Source of the DNA: an uncultured Eubacteriales bacterium | GTDB lineage: Bacteria; Bacillota; Clostridia; Lachnospirales; Lachnospiraceae | Length of the DNA stretch: 64,000 bases | NCBI GenBank assembly: GCA_900314885.1 | Contig: OMWY01000010.1 | Location: 21,814-85,813, forward strand | Reading direction: 5' to 3' | Shown here: in pieces, positions 52,755 to 61,903 of the stretch | Layout of the letters: each line of letters starts with the position of its first letter | Position numbering within the stretch: the first letter of the stretch is position 1 | The notes under the pieces: model-generated | The model's database searches: none | Told to the model about the DNA's origin: nothing | The model's input: only the letters and a program-made list of their open reading frames with translations | Translations under genes and position numbers: made by a program

Positions 52755-54341
52755 TCATGACTTCATGTCAAGCTCAAAGTAGAACAGAACACCATCTTCC
52801 ATATTTTTTACCCCGAAGTCCTGATTCATGGACTCCATAATTGCCTTTACTATAGATAGGCCTATGCCGCTCCCGCCATAGGCGCGGGTTCTCGCCTTAT
52901 CTACCTTATAGAACTTGTCCCAGATCTTCCCGATATCGGCTTCCGGTATCTGTTCACCGGTATTGTAAACCGAAATACGGGCCTTGTCATTTTCCTGTTC
53001 AACCGTTACCCTTATTTCCTTCTTACCGGTAATAGCTGACGGTTCAACATGATTAAGAGCATTACTAACATAATTTGTAACTACCTCTTCGGTGTGGTAC
53101 TCATCCGCCCAGACAAAGACAGGCTTGTCATGATTAAATTCCGGTACCACTTCACACTTATCAAACATCATCTTCATAGAGCGAAGAACCGATGTTATTA
53201 ACTCATTTATATCAAATCTTTCGAATTCGACCTTGTCGGTACCCGACTCGATATGGGAAAGTGTCAGGAGCTTCTTCACCATATTGTTCATCTTGCCGGA
53301 CTCATCTATAATGACATCGCAGTAATAATCCCTGCTCTCTTCGTCATCCGATATATTATCCTTAAGTCCCTCGGCGTAACCCTGGATGAGAGCTATCGGC
53401 GTCTTAAGCTCATGGGTTACATCAGAGAGAAATTCGCGGCGCATATCATCTATCTGCTGCTTCTTCTCTATATCCTTTGTAAGCTCAAGGTTTGCGCTCT
53501 TAAGTTCAGAAATCGTGGACTCAAGCTTATCCGATAGGGTATTGATGCTCTCACCCAGCACTCCTATCTCATCCTTACGTTTTTCCTCATATCTGACATC
53601 GAAATTCAGTTCCGATATCTCTTTGGTTATGTGGGTGAGTCTCACGAGAGGCTTCGTGAATTTATCTCCCGTGATGTACATCGCTATCGCTCCAAAAACT
53701 ATGCCAAGCAGCCCGACATAAGCGAAAAACTTATTGGCGATTCCAGCGCTCTCTGATATATTGTCAAAGTTGGTTCTTATAAATACATTGTCACCCGAAT
53801 CAAGCGTTCCTAAGAGTTCAAGGTAATTCGCCTCGAGTCTCTGGTCATAGCGCCTGTATATCTTGTATACGCCGTTATCTACAATCTTTTCGTTTCCGCG
53901 GTTCCTTACAATTCCGCCTCCTGACGGAATACCATAGGACGCACCATTAAAAGTTTCATCCGGAAAATAATATTTCTGCAGGTCTCTCTTTAACATCTCA
54001 ACATCAATATTATCCGGGTAGGTGACACTAACCACAATCTGGCTTGACAATATATAGGTATTATAAATGTAAATGCTTATATTCTGTCCGGTCATCAGCT
54101 GCTCGAAGGTAAGCTCCACATCATCGGTTGTGAGGCCGGTATATGTCTCATTTACCTTGTTATAGACATCGCCAAGTTTATCAAGCTTGGTACGCTCGTA
54201 GTAGCCTTCCAGAAAAAGCGAATTAATTATTGTGCAAAACAGTATGATGGCACCTACTATGCCGATAAGTAACGCGACAAGGCGCCACTTCATAGAATGT
54301 CTCGGGTCTATCGCCCTTTCACCATCATTTCTGCCTGCCAA
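52755..54341 (-). CDS. HAMP-domain sensor histidine kinase
   Basis: A 528-residue histidine kinase. TM1 is about residues 17-40 and TM2 about 208-228, with a long extracellular sensor between. HAMP follows (FTKPLVRLTHITKEI), then a coiled coil, HisKA with DVTHELKTPIALIQGYA, the N box NYVSNALNHV, G1 VYNTGEQIP and G2 GGSGIGLSIVKA. The start is a TTG at 54341; the GAGG site overlaps the regulator's stop. It should phosphorylate the response regulator directly upstream. The signal is unknown. Confidence 0.92.
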   Translation of the reverse strand: MAGRNDGERAIDPRHSMKWRLVALLIGIVGAIILFCTIINSLFLEGYYERTKLDKLGDVYNKVNETYTGLTTDDVELTFEQLMTGQNISIYIYNTYILSSQIVVSVTYPDNIDVEMLKRDLQKYYFPDETFNGASYGIPSGGGIVRNRGNEKIVDNGVYKIYRRYDQRLEANYLELLGTLDSGDNVFIRTNFDNISESAGIANKFFAYVGLLGIVFGAIAMYITGDKFTKPLVRLTHITKEISELNFDVRYEEKRKDEIGVLGESINTLSDKLESTISELKSANLELTKDIEKKQQIDDMRREFLSDVTHELKTPIALIQGYAEGLKDNISDDEESRDYYCDVIIDESGKMNNMVKKLLTLSHIESGTDKVEFERFDINELITSVLRSMKMMFDKCEVVPEFNHDKPVFVWADEYHTEEVVTNYVSNALNHVEPSAITGKKEIRVTVEQENDKARISVYNTGEQIPEADIGKIWDKFYKVDKARTRAYGGSGIGLSIVKAIMESMNQDFGVKNMEDGVLFYFELDMKS

Positions 54342-54343
54342 TT

Positions 54344-55015
54344 TTATACCTCGAATTTATAACCCATGCCCCAGATAGTGCGAATATTCTCGCCCTTGTC
54401 TCCTAGCTTTGCCCTAAGCTTCTTGACATGCGTATCTATTGTCCGGGCATCGCCATAGTAGTCGTAGTTCCAAACGTTATTAAGTATCTTGTCTCTCGAA
54501 AGAGCTACGCCCTGATTGCTCATGAAGTAATCCAGCAGCTCAAACTCCTTGAAGGAGAGCTCAATTATATTTCCATCTATAGATACCTGATGAGCGCTTC
54601 TGTCAAGCTTTATACCGCCGGCTTCTATCACATCGCCTTCACCGCCTGATGTCCGTCTCAGTACCGCGTTTACGCGGGCTACAAGCACCTTAGGCGAAAA
54701 TGGCTTGCTGATATATTCATCAACTCCGAGTTCAAAGCCCTTTAGCTCATCTCTTTCTTCAGACTTCGCTGTTAACATTATAATAGGAACCTGTGAATAT
54801 TTCCTAATCTGTCGGCAGGTCTCCCATCCATCCATCTTCGGCATCATGACATCAAGTATAACAAGAGCTATATCCTTATCCTTGAAAAATATATCACTTG
54901 CTTCCTCGCCGTCCCCGGCCTCTATTACCTCATAATCCTCATGAACGAGGAAATCCTTAACAAGCTTTCGGAGCCTCGCTTCGTCATCAACTACCAGAAT
55001 TTTCTTCTTGTCCAT
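54344..55015 (-). CDS. OmpR/PhoB-family response regulator
   Basis: A 223-residue regulator. The receiver domain has DDEARLRKLV, phospho-Asp in ALVILDVMMPKMDGW, MLTAKSE and ISKPFSP. The winged helix has LSFKEFELLDYFM and DARTIDTHVKKLRAKL, then WGMGYKFEV at the end. AAGGAACG precedes the ATG. The gene overlaps the upstream hypothetical gene by 29 bases. Confidence 0.94.
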   Translation of the reverse strand: MDKKKILVVDDEARLRKLVKDFLVHEDYEVIEAGDGEEASDIFFKDKDIALVILDVMMPKMDGWETCRQIRKYSQVPIIMLTAKSEERDELKGFELGVDEYISKPFSPKVLVARVNAVLRRTSGGEGDVIEAGGIKLDRSAHQVSIDGNIIELSFKEFELLDYFMSNQGVALSRDKILNNVWNYDYYGDARTIDTHVKKLRAKLGDKGENIRTIWGMGYKFEV

Positions 55016-55667
55016 CTGCCGTCGTTCCTTCCCTTGTCTCCCGTCCAGCCGTTATTTTATCTATTTCCTCCGCGTCTTCCGGAAATTTCTTCTTTAGTTC
55101 ATCTATAGTACTGTCAATTCTGTCCTGTTCTTCACTAAGTTCCTCTTTCCACGAGGCATATTCGTCTGTTAGCTGCTGCCTCGCGAGTTCCGGTCCCATA
55201 TTTCTGTCAACTATCGTAAAGATAAAGAGGACTCCCACAAGAGCCGCCATAAATATGATAACTATACGGTGATTTCTGAGTCTCTTCTCATATTGTGAGT
55301 TCAACTCCTTCTTATCGGAGATGCTGTTCTTGAACTCCTCGTATTCCTCGCTGGAAAGCCTCGGAGCAGGGATTGCCTTTAAGGTCTTCCTCTGGACGGG
55401 ATCCTTCGCGAGGGTTCTCTGCATCTCGCGCATAAAGCCGATTCCGACAGGAGTTACGAAGACGCCGCTTCCCACAAGCATGTCATAGGCTCTTCGAATC
55501 TCAACGGTATCAGTCAGGTCGTAGTCCTTCTTAACCTGATTGATTCTCGCCAGTTCCTTACGGGCAGCTTCATAACCTGACTCGCTGTCGAATCTGTATC
55601 CATCAACTATAAATTTTTTCGCTTCACTCATATCTTCAAACGATAGAAAAGGGTCAACTTTTTTCAA
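54987..55667 (-). CDS. Single-pass membrane protein of unknown function
   Basis: A 226-residue protein. A helical, basic N-terminal half (1-128) with several segments of alternating charges leads to one membrane helix at about 132-155 (IVIIFMAALVGVLFIFTIV), then a Glu/Asp/Lys-rich coiled coil (about 160-205) and a disordered end. No family is recognised. As the first gene of the operon with a two-component pair and a lipoprotein, it could be a regulator or scaffold of that system. Confidence 0.72.
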   Translation of the reverse strand: MKKVDPFLSFEDMSEAKKFIVDGYRFDSESGYEAARKELARINQVKKDYDLTDTVEIRRAYDMLVGSGVFVTPVGIGFMREMQRTLAKDPVQRKTLKAIPAPRLSSEEYEEFKNSISDKKELNSQYEKRLRNHRIVIIFMAALVGVLFIFTIVDRNMGPELARQQLTDEYASWKEELSEEQDRIDSTIDELKKKFPEDAEEIDKITAGRETREGTTADGQEENSGS

Positions 55668-55735
55668 ATCATATATATATTATCACAAATAAGAAAATAA
55701 TGCAACACATTTTGCGAATTGCGAACAGATTTTGC

Positions 55736-55881
55736 GTTACTGTTCACCCAACAAATAATGAAGCAATACAGCTTGCTGTAATTGCTTCTTATATTTGTTG
55801 GGGGAAAAGAGGCGTAAGCCTCTTGAGCCTACTACATGAGAAATGCGAAGCATTTCGAATGCAGGAGGCGTGAACAGTCGC
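55736..55881. repeat. Palindromic element family I, copy 2 (inverted orientation)
   Basis: A 146-base element with inverted ends GTTACTGTTCAC ... GTGAACAGTCGC (two mismatches). It has the same parts as copy 1 in reverse order: a long stem CCCAACAAATA ... TATTTGTTGGG with an inner AAGCAAT..ATTGCTT, then AGAGGC GTAA GCCTCT, then AAATGC GAAG GCATTT. It lies between metA and the promoter region of the membrane protein gene. No flanking direct repeat is clear. Confidence 0.78.
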
Positions 55882-55887
55882 CTTTCC

Positions 55888-56793
55888 TTATAGCCTATAT
55901 GGCGTATTCTGATATACGTAGTAGTTCAGCCAGTTCGTATAAAATGTGTTCGCGTGCGCCCGCCATGAAAGAATCGGCCTCTTATCAGGGTCATCCCCCG
56001 GGTAATAATTTACCGGAATATCTATCGGAAGGCCCTTTGCCTTATCCCTCCTGTATTCCTTGTCAAGGGTCATCCTGTCATATTCAGGATGTCCTAACAC
56101 AAATATCCTGCTGCTGTCATTACTCATGCAGAGAAACACTCCGGCCTCTTCACTTTCCGCTAAGATTGTGAGATCCGGCTCCCTCTCTATATCCTCACGC
56201 CTTACACTTGTATGCCTCGAATGCGGAGCGTAAAAAATGTCGTCAAAGCCGCGCACAAGAGGAACCTTCCTTTCATATACGTGATGAGCGTATATGCCAA
56301 ATAGCTTCTTTGGAAGGTCATATTTATCTATCCCATAGAAATGATAGAGTCCGGCCATAGCGCCCCAACAGATAAATATAGACGAAGTGACGTGATCCTT
56401 TGACCAGTCAAATATATATGAGAGCTCATTCCAATATACAACATCCTCATAAGGAAGCTGCTCAACAGGAGCGCCTGTCACAATCAGCCCATCGAACTTC
56501 TTATCCTTAACGTCCTCTATATTAATGTAAAATTTATCCAAATGGCTCTTCGGCGTAGTGTGGCCCACGTAGCTCTCAGTCGTCATAAAGTTGATATTTA
56601 CCTGAAGAGGCGTATTAGACAAGGCCCTCATCAGAGCGACTTCAGTATCTTCCTTTATAGGCATGAGATTTAAGATAAGTATCTCAAGCGGTCTGATATC
56701 CTGAGTTATAGCCCTGCCCTCATCCATTATGAAAATATTTTCATCTTCAAGTATCAGTTTCGCCGGAAGGTTATTATCTACTTTTATCGGCAT
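55888..56793 (-). CDS. metA: Homoserine O-acetyltransferase (MetA family)
   Basis: A 301-residue homoserine acyltransferase. It has the catalytic Cys in FICWGAMAGLYHFYGIDK, the His in VLGHPEYDRMTL and the Glu of the same triad nearby. The substrate-recognition loop is VTGAPVEQLPYEDVVYW; the Glu after GAPV is the residue that specifies acetyl-CoA in the Bacillus cereus enzyme, in contrast to Gly in E. coli (succinyl-CoA), so acetyl donor is expected. The product enters methionine synthesis. It is 1 base downstream of ligA. Confidence 0.95.
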   Translation of the reverse strand: MPIKVDNNLPAKLILEDENIFIMDEGRAITQDIRPLEILILNLMPIKEDTEVALMRALSNTPLQVNINFMTTESYVGHTTPKSHLDKFYINIEDVKDKKFDGLIVTGAPVEQLPYEDVVYWNELSYIFDWSKDHVTSSIFICWGAMAGLYHFYGIDKYDLPKKLFGIYAHHVYERKVPLVRGFDDIFYAPHSRHTSVRREDIEREPDLTILAESEEAGVFLCMSNDSSRIFVLGHPEYDRMTLDKEYRRDKAKGLPIDIPVNYYPGDDPDKRPILSWRAHANTFYTNWLNYYVYQNTPYRL

Positions 56794-56794
56794 C

Positions 56795-58759
56795 TCACCC
56801 CTCCACTATTTTCAAGAAATCCTCTTCACTTATTATAGGAACACCCAGTTCCTTCGCCTTCTTATTCTTAGTCGATGAGGAGTTGACATCGTTATTGATA
56901 AGGTAAGAGGTCTTACCGGTAACCGAGCCCGTGGCCTTACCTCCATTTGACTCTATGAAGGCCTTAAGCTCATTCCTATTCTTAAAATGAGTCACATCTC
57001 CCGTTATTACAAATGTCAGGCCTGAAAGCTTGTCACCTGCCTCGGTATCTTCCTCTTGTTCTAACTTGACTTCAGAGAGTACATGCTCGTATGTATCCCG
57101 ATTCTTCGTGTTCTCAAAAAATTTCACATACGTATCCGCCATAACCTCGCCGATACCATCTATCTTCACAAGGTCAAGGGTGTTTGCGTTCTCTATTTTT
57201 ACAGGGTCGTTCTTAAAATGCTTAGCTATCAGCTTCGCTGCCGCAAGACCGATTTCCGGTATTCCCATGGAATAGAGAAGGCGGACAGCATTCGATTTTC
57301 TCGCGGCATCAATATTCTTAACAAGATTATCATAGGACTTTACGCCAAAGCCCGGAAGATTTACTATCTGCTGCTTATATTGCGACAGCTTGAATACATC
57401 GGCCAATTCATGTATGTAGCCTTCATCGGTGAAATCCTCAAGAGTTTTTTCCGAGAGTCCGACTATGTTCATGGCATCTCTGCTTACAAAATGCGTAAGA
57501 AGCTTTATCTTCTTTGCCATGCAGTCAGGATTCATGCAATATAGGGTCTGAACACCGTCCTCGTCTTCAACCCTTGTCTCTCCGCCACACACAGGACAGG
57601 CCGCAGGAGGTTCTGCCGTTGCGCTCATAGTCTCATTTTCAAGGATCTGCGGAATAATCATGTTTGCCTTGTAGACCTTTATGGTGTCGCCCACTCCTAA
57701 CCTAAGAGAGCGCATGACACTTACGTTATGAACGCTTGCCCTCGTAACCGTAGTTCCTTCAAGTTCAACGGGATCAAAAACAGCGACAGGGTTTATAAGT
57801 CCTGTCCTTGAAGCGCTCCAATCTATCTTACGAAGAGTGGTTTCAGCTGTTTCATCACGCCACTTAAAGGCTAAGGAATGCCTTGGGAACTTCGCGGTTC
57901 TCCCAAGCGACAGGCCGTAAGAAATGCTGTTATACTGAAGTACGAGTCCATCCGAAGGAATATCATAGGTCTTTATCTTCTCAGAATATCTCGCGACCTC
58001 ATCCGGGAGCGAATCACGAGTCACAATGGGATGATCAACCACAGTAAATCCAATGCTTTCAGCGTAACTTAGCTGTTCAGTCCTCTTGTCGAAAAAGTCA
58101 ACTCCTTCACATTCAAGAACCTCATAGGCTATGAAGTACACATTTCTCTCAGCCGTAATTTTTGTGTTTAATTGTCTCACAGAGCCGGAGACCAGATTGC
58201 GTGGATTCTTGTACTTAGCGTCTATATCACTTGAGCGCTCATTTATAGCGTTAAAATCGGAATACTTAATTACTGCTTCACCTCGCACCGAGAAGCGTCC
58301 CTTGTTCGGGATTGAAAGCGGAACATTCTTGAAAACCCTGGCGTTCTCGGTTACGACCTCACCTATTTCACCGTTTCCGCGGGTAAGAGCCTTAATGAGC
58401 GACCCATTTTCATAGGTCAGGACGACAGTGAGCCCGTCAAGCTTCCACATTAGAATACCCTCGTGACTGCCGAGGAATTCCTGCAAAACGGGAACTTCTT
58501 TTGTCTTATCAAGCGAAAGCCTTGGTTCAGGATGGCGTTCCTTGGGAAGCTCAGTCGAAACCGTATATCCTACCTTATGGGTGACAGAATTTGACATTAC
58601 AATGCCGGTCTCATTTTCAAGCTCTACAAGTTCATCATAAAGTCTGTCATACTCGGCATTTGTCATTACCTCACTTGCCTTGACGTAATATGCCCTTGCA
58701 GCCTTATCGAGCTGCTCCGTGAGTTCCCTTATCCGCTCTCTTTTTGCTTCCGTGCTCAT
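56795..58759 (-). CDS. ligA: NAD-dependent DNA ligase
   Basis: A 654-residue ligase. The adenylation Lys is Lys106 in MWKLDGLTVVL. An OB fold (KVYKANMIIPQI), the Zn finger (CPVCGG and YCMNPDC), four HhH motifs (VNLPGFGVKSYD, KIDGIGEVMADT) and a BRCT domain (about 580-654: GLTFVITGDVTHF) follow. The length is normal. The start overlaps the pseudouridine synthase gene by 56 bases; AAAGG precedes the ATG. Confidence 0.96.
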   Translation of the reverse strand: MSTEAKRERIRELTEQLDKAARAYYVKASEVMTNAEYDRLYDELVELENETGIVMSNSVTHKVGYTVSTELPKERHPEPRLSLDKTKEVPVLQEFLGSHEGILMWKLDGLTVVLTYENGSLIKALTRGNGEIGEVVTENARVFKNVPLSIPNKGRFSVRGEAVIKYSDFNAINERSSDIDAKYKNPRNLVSGSVRQLNTKITAERNVYFIAYEVLECEGVDFFDKRTEQLSYAESIGFTVVDHPIVTRDSLPDEVARYSEKIKTYDIPSDGLVLQYNSISYGLSLGRTAKFPRHSLAFKWRDETAETTLRKIDWSASRTGLINPVAVFDPVELEGTTVTRASVHNVSVMRSLRLGVGDTIKVYKANMIIPQILENETMSATAEPPAACPVCGGETRVEDEDGVQTLYCMNPDCMAKKIKLLTHFVSRDAMNIVGLSEKTLEDFTDEGYIHELADVFKLSQYKQQIVNLPGFGVKSYDNLVKNIDAARKSNAVRLLYSMGIPEIGLAAAKLIAKHFKNDPVKIENANTLDLVKIDGIGEVMADTYVKFFENTKNRDTYEHVLSEVKLEQEEDTEAGDKLSGLTFVITGDVTHFKNRNELKAFIESNGGKATGSVTGKTSYLINNDVNSSSTKNKKAKELGVPIISEEDFLKIVEG

Positions 58760-59465
58760 TTCCTTTAAGTTCCTCCTTTAGCTCTCTAAGTTCTTTCCCT
58801 GCTACTTCCCTGTATCGCCCCTCAGGAAGGTCGCCTAGCTTAACATTCATAACGCGGACCCGCCTCAGTTCCGTGACCCTAAAGTTAAAATATTCGCTCA
58901 TCCGCCTTATCTGCCTGTTAAGCCCCTGAGTAAGAATAATATTGAAACTCCTTGGGCCGGTCTTCCTAACCTCACACCTTCTGGTCACGGTGTCAAGTAT
59001 CGGAACTCCCTCGCTCATCCCTTTTAAAAAGAGAGAAGTCACAGGTTTATTTACTGTGACCTCGTACTCTTTTTCATGATAATTAGCGGCTTTGAGAATC
59101 TCATTCGCAAGTTCGCCGTCATTTGTAAGCAGAATAAGTCCCGAAGATTCCTTATCAAGACGCCCGACAGGGAAAATGCGCTCAGGATAGTTAATATAAT
59201 CAATTATATTGGTATCGGAACTCTTTGGGTCCCTGCTTGTAACCACAATTCCAACAGGCTTATTGAAAGCGAGAACCACCTTGTCCCGGTTTACGGAAAC
59301 AGGCTTGCCATCAAGGGTAACAGTCTGTCCGTCACCCACCTTGCTGCCATTTGCCGCAATTTCACCGTCTATCTTCACGCGACCAGCCTCAATAATCTTG
59401 TCAGCGTCGCGTCTCGAGCATATGCCCGCTTCAGCCAAAAATTTATTTATTCGAATCGGTTCCAT
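58704..59465 (-). CDS. rRNA pseudouridine synthase (RsuA/RluB family)
   Basis: A 253-residue pseudouridine synthase. An S4 RNA-binding domain (residues 1-60: IRINKFLAEAGICSRRDADK) is followed by the catalytic domain with Asp in GRLDKESSGLILLTNDG and the KTLTVR-like RQIRRMSEYFNFRVTELRR (split as RQIRRMSEYF and RVTELRRVRV). The start at 59465 is chosen because the family begins MEPIRINKFL; no ribosome site is clear, so it is coupled to the gene upstream, which it overlaps by 23 bases. The target is an rRNA uridine, probably in 23S (RluB-like). Confidence 0.92.
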   Translation of the reverse strand: MEPIRINKFLAEAGICSRRDADKIIEAGRVKIDGEIAANGSKVGDGQTVTLDGKPVSVNRDKVVLAFNKPVGIVVTSRDPKSSDTNIIDYINYPERIFPVGRLDKESSGLILLTNDGELANEILKAANYHEKEYEVTVNKPVTSLFLKGMSEGVPILDTVTRRCEVRKTGPRSFNIILTQGLNRQIRRMSEYFNFRVTELRRVRVMNVKLGDLPEGRYREVAGKELRELKEELKGNEHGSKKRADKGTHGAAR

Positions 59466-60231
59466 TATTTTCGCCCATTGAGTCATATAATTTCTTAAGA
59501 GCTTCATCGCTCTTAAGTTCCTTAGCGAGACGGGTATTCACATCAGAAAGAAGGGCCTGCACGTCATCACGCTTTGTATCTTCATTGATAATCGCCTGAA
59601 TGCTGTCATCAAGCGGAGCTCCCACTATCTTAAGCTCTCCTCCCGCATCCTTCTTAACATAAAATCCGTCAAGCGCGCTTGCAGCTGTATCAATATCCTT
59701 GAATTTAACCTCATTATAGGCATAGACCATATATGAGCCATTCTCCGGACCGTCAAAGGTGTAGCATGAAATATTGCTGTAACCTTCTATGTCTTCAGCC
59801 TTCTGCTTGATGCTGTCGGTATCAAAATATTCTATATCATCCACAAGACCCTTAAGTGTGTCTATATCTGCATCAGCTAGCGCATTGAAATAATTGGTTA
59901 TCAATAAATTCACCTCAGGATAAGCGTCCTTGAGGAGAAGTCCCTGAGTGACAGCCACAGGCGAAGCCTCGGATTCAATGGCCGCATCGCTGCTTACAGC
60001 AGATGTATTGCCTGCAAGGCTGCCTGATCCGGCAATATCAGAAGCAGTTTCTGAAGCTGTATTTGCTGATTCTGCTTCGGCAATAGAGCTTCCCGAAGCA
60101 GAGCCGCTGTTGGTAAGGATTCTCGTTACAGCAACCCCTTTTGTATCCGGTTTGGTCGTAAAAATAACCATACCCAAGAGCATTATTGAAGCGGTCGCCG
60201 TAAAAATAAGCTTTTTGTACTTAAATTTCAT
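59443..60231 (-). CDS. Secreted/anchored protein, NTF2-like, unrecognised
   Basis: A 262-residue protein. The N-terminus has one hydrophobic segment (FTATASIMLLGMVIF, about residues 10-25), a signal anchor or uncleaved signal. A Ser/Ala/Glu-rich linker follows (35-90), then a domain (about 100-215) with alpha/beta pattern as in NTF2-like or DUF-type extracellular domains (NLLITNYFNALADADI, SYMVYAYNEVKFK), then helices. The family is not recognised. It is 12 bases downstream of the inorganic diphosphatase gene. Confidence 0.72.
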   Translation of the reverse strand: MKFKYKKLIFTATASIMLLGMVIFTTKPDTKGVAVTRILTNSGSASGSSIAEAESANTASETASDIAGSGSLAGNTSAVSSDAAIESEASPVAVTQGLLLKDAYPEVNLLITNYFNALADADIDTLKGLVDDIEYFDTDSIKQKAEDIEGYSNISCYTFDGPENGSYMVYAYNEVKFKDIDTAASALDGFYVKKDAGGELKIVGAPLDDSIQAIINEDTKRDDVQALLSDVNTRLAKELKSDEALKKLYDSMGENNGTDSNK

Positions 60232-60243
60232 ATTTCCCTCTTA

Positions 60244-61890
60244 TCAGCTTAACGCCTGCATCAGGGCAGGAATCAGCTGTTTTTTCCTGGATACTACACC
60301 TCGAAGCACACATGCGTGATTTCTTACAGGCACATTAAAGGCCTTTTCAGCGAGGTGCTCGCTGTTTCCGCCAACGCATATAAGCTTCGTAGATTCGTCA
60401 ATGATATTCGTCAACATAAAGAATACCATAGTCACGCCGTTTTTACCACACTCATTTTTCATAAATGGCGCAATGCGGGTCTCAACCTCATCGAGAGCTC
60501 CCTGGTTCATAGCGTTTATCTGGCCGACGCCAAAGACATTTTCACCTGAGATGAACTTCTTGTAATCCTGATAGAAAATCTCCTCAGGAGCCTTGCCGCT
60601 TAAGTTGCTGCCTGCGGTGAACATGTCATTAGCGAACTCTTCTATGTCTACACCGGCAATCCTAGCAAGTACTTCGCATGCTTCCTGGTCATACTTGGTG
60701 CAGGTAGGAGATCGGAACATCAAGGTATCTGATATAATCGCAGCCATGAGGAGTCCTGCTGTCGTCTTATCTATCTCGATTTCCTGCTCATTGTACATCT
60801 CGTAAATTATAGTTCCCGTACACCCGACAGGTTCATTTCTGAAAAATACAGGACTCATGGTCGTAAGGGTACCTATTCTATGATGGTCTACAATCTCAAG
60901 TATCTCAGCCTCTTCTATATTATCGACCGTCTGGGTACGTTCATTGTGATCAACTAATATAAGCTTCTTACGCCTTGCGTTAATAAGATTACGTCTTGAA
61001 ATGGTACCGGTACATCTTCCCTCAGAGTCAATAACCGGGAAATCACGATAACGGTACTTTCCCATAATATTCTTAATCTCATCTGTCAGGTCATGCGTGT
61101 GAAATGTGACGATGTCACTCTTTTTCATGAGATATTTTACCGGAATGGACTGGGCGATAAGACTGGCTATAGTGTAAGTATTCATCGGCGTTTCTATAAT
61201 CACGCATGAATGCTTCTTAGCAAGCTCGCACACCTTATCACTTACTTCTGTATTACCGCTTATCACAAGGCAGCTTGCGTCAGCCTCTATCGCGGCAATT
61301 TGGGTATCCTCCCTGTCACCGAGGATTACGAGGTCATCCTTCGTCATATTTTTCATGAGAAGCTCAGGAGAATCAATACCTATCACAACTCCGCCGTTTG
61401 TGAAATATCCATGGGCATTGCCGACGATGAGCTTTCCGTCGAGAGTATCTGCCATACGACGGTACTGTGTTCTTGCTTTTGAGAGAATATATTTGTCAGT
61501 GTTTCCCATATAAAATCTGGTTATATCGCTGACTGCTATTATTCCTTCAAGGACGCCATTGTCATCTGTAATTGGAAGAGAAACAGCATCCGCTTCGTTC
61601 ATCAGGTCCCAGGCTTCCTTTATGGTGAGATCGCTTCCTGCCTTAGGAAGCTTATGTATCTCAAGGTCGGAAACCTGAGTACCCGCGTCAGGTAGATACC
61701 CCGGCGCTTCCACATTGAAACGCTTTAAAACATATTCGGTCTCTTCATTTATCTGGCCGGCCCGTCTAGCTGCGTATATGGCACCATGGCTTGTCTTATT
61801 CTTAAGCCTTGCGTAAGCAATAGCTGAACAAATGGAGTCAGTATCCGGATTCTTATGCCCGACTACATAAACCTTAGTGATATCATTCAT
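60244..61890 (-). CDS. Mn-dependent inorganic diphosphatase with CBS and DRTGG domains
   Basis: A 548-residue family II PPase. The DHH motif set is VVGHKNPDTDSICSA near the start and IVDHHRIGTL at about 330. Two CBS domains and a DRTGG domain are inserted (about 75-300), as in CBS-PPases regulated by adenine nucleotides. The DHHA2 domain is at the end (about 410-540). It hydrolyses pyrophosphate. It is the second gene of the six-gene operon. Confidence 0.93.
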   Translation of the reverse strand: MNDITKVYVVGHKNPDTDSICSAIAYARLKNKTSHGAIYAARRAGQINEETEYVLKRFNVEAPGYLPDAGTQVSDLEIHKLPKAGSDLTIKEAWDLMNEADAVSLPITDDNGVLEGIIAVSDITRFYMGNTDKYILSKARTQYRRMADTLDGKLIVGNAHGYFTNGGVVIGIDSPELLMKNMTKDDLVILGDREDTQIAAIEADASCLVISGNTEVSDKVCELAKKHSCVIIETPMNTYTIASLIAQSIPVKYLMKKSDIVTFHTHDLTDEIKNIMGKYRYRDFPVIDSEGRCTGTISRRNLINARRKKLILVDHNERTQTVDNIEEAEILEIVDHHRIGTLTTMSPVFFRNEPVGCTGTIIYEMYNEQEIEIDKTTAGLLMAAIISDTLMFRSPTCTKYDQEACEVLARIAGVDIEEFANDMFTAGSNLSGKAPEEIFYQDYKKFISGENVFGVGQINAMNQGALDEVETRIAPFMKNECGKNGVTMVFFMLTNIIDESTKLICVGGNSEHLAEKAFNVPVRNHACVLRGVVSRKKQLIPALMQALS

Positions 61891-61903
61891 CTCATTTTAC
61901 CTG

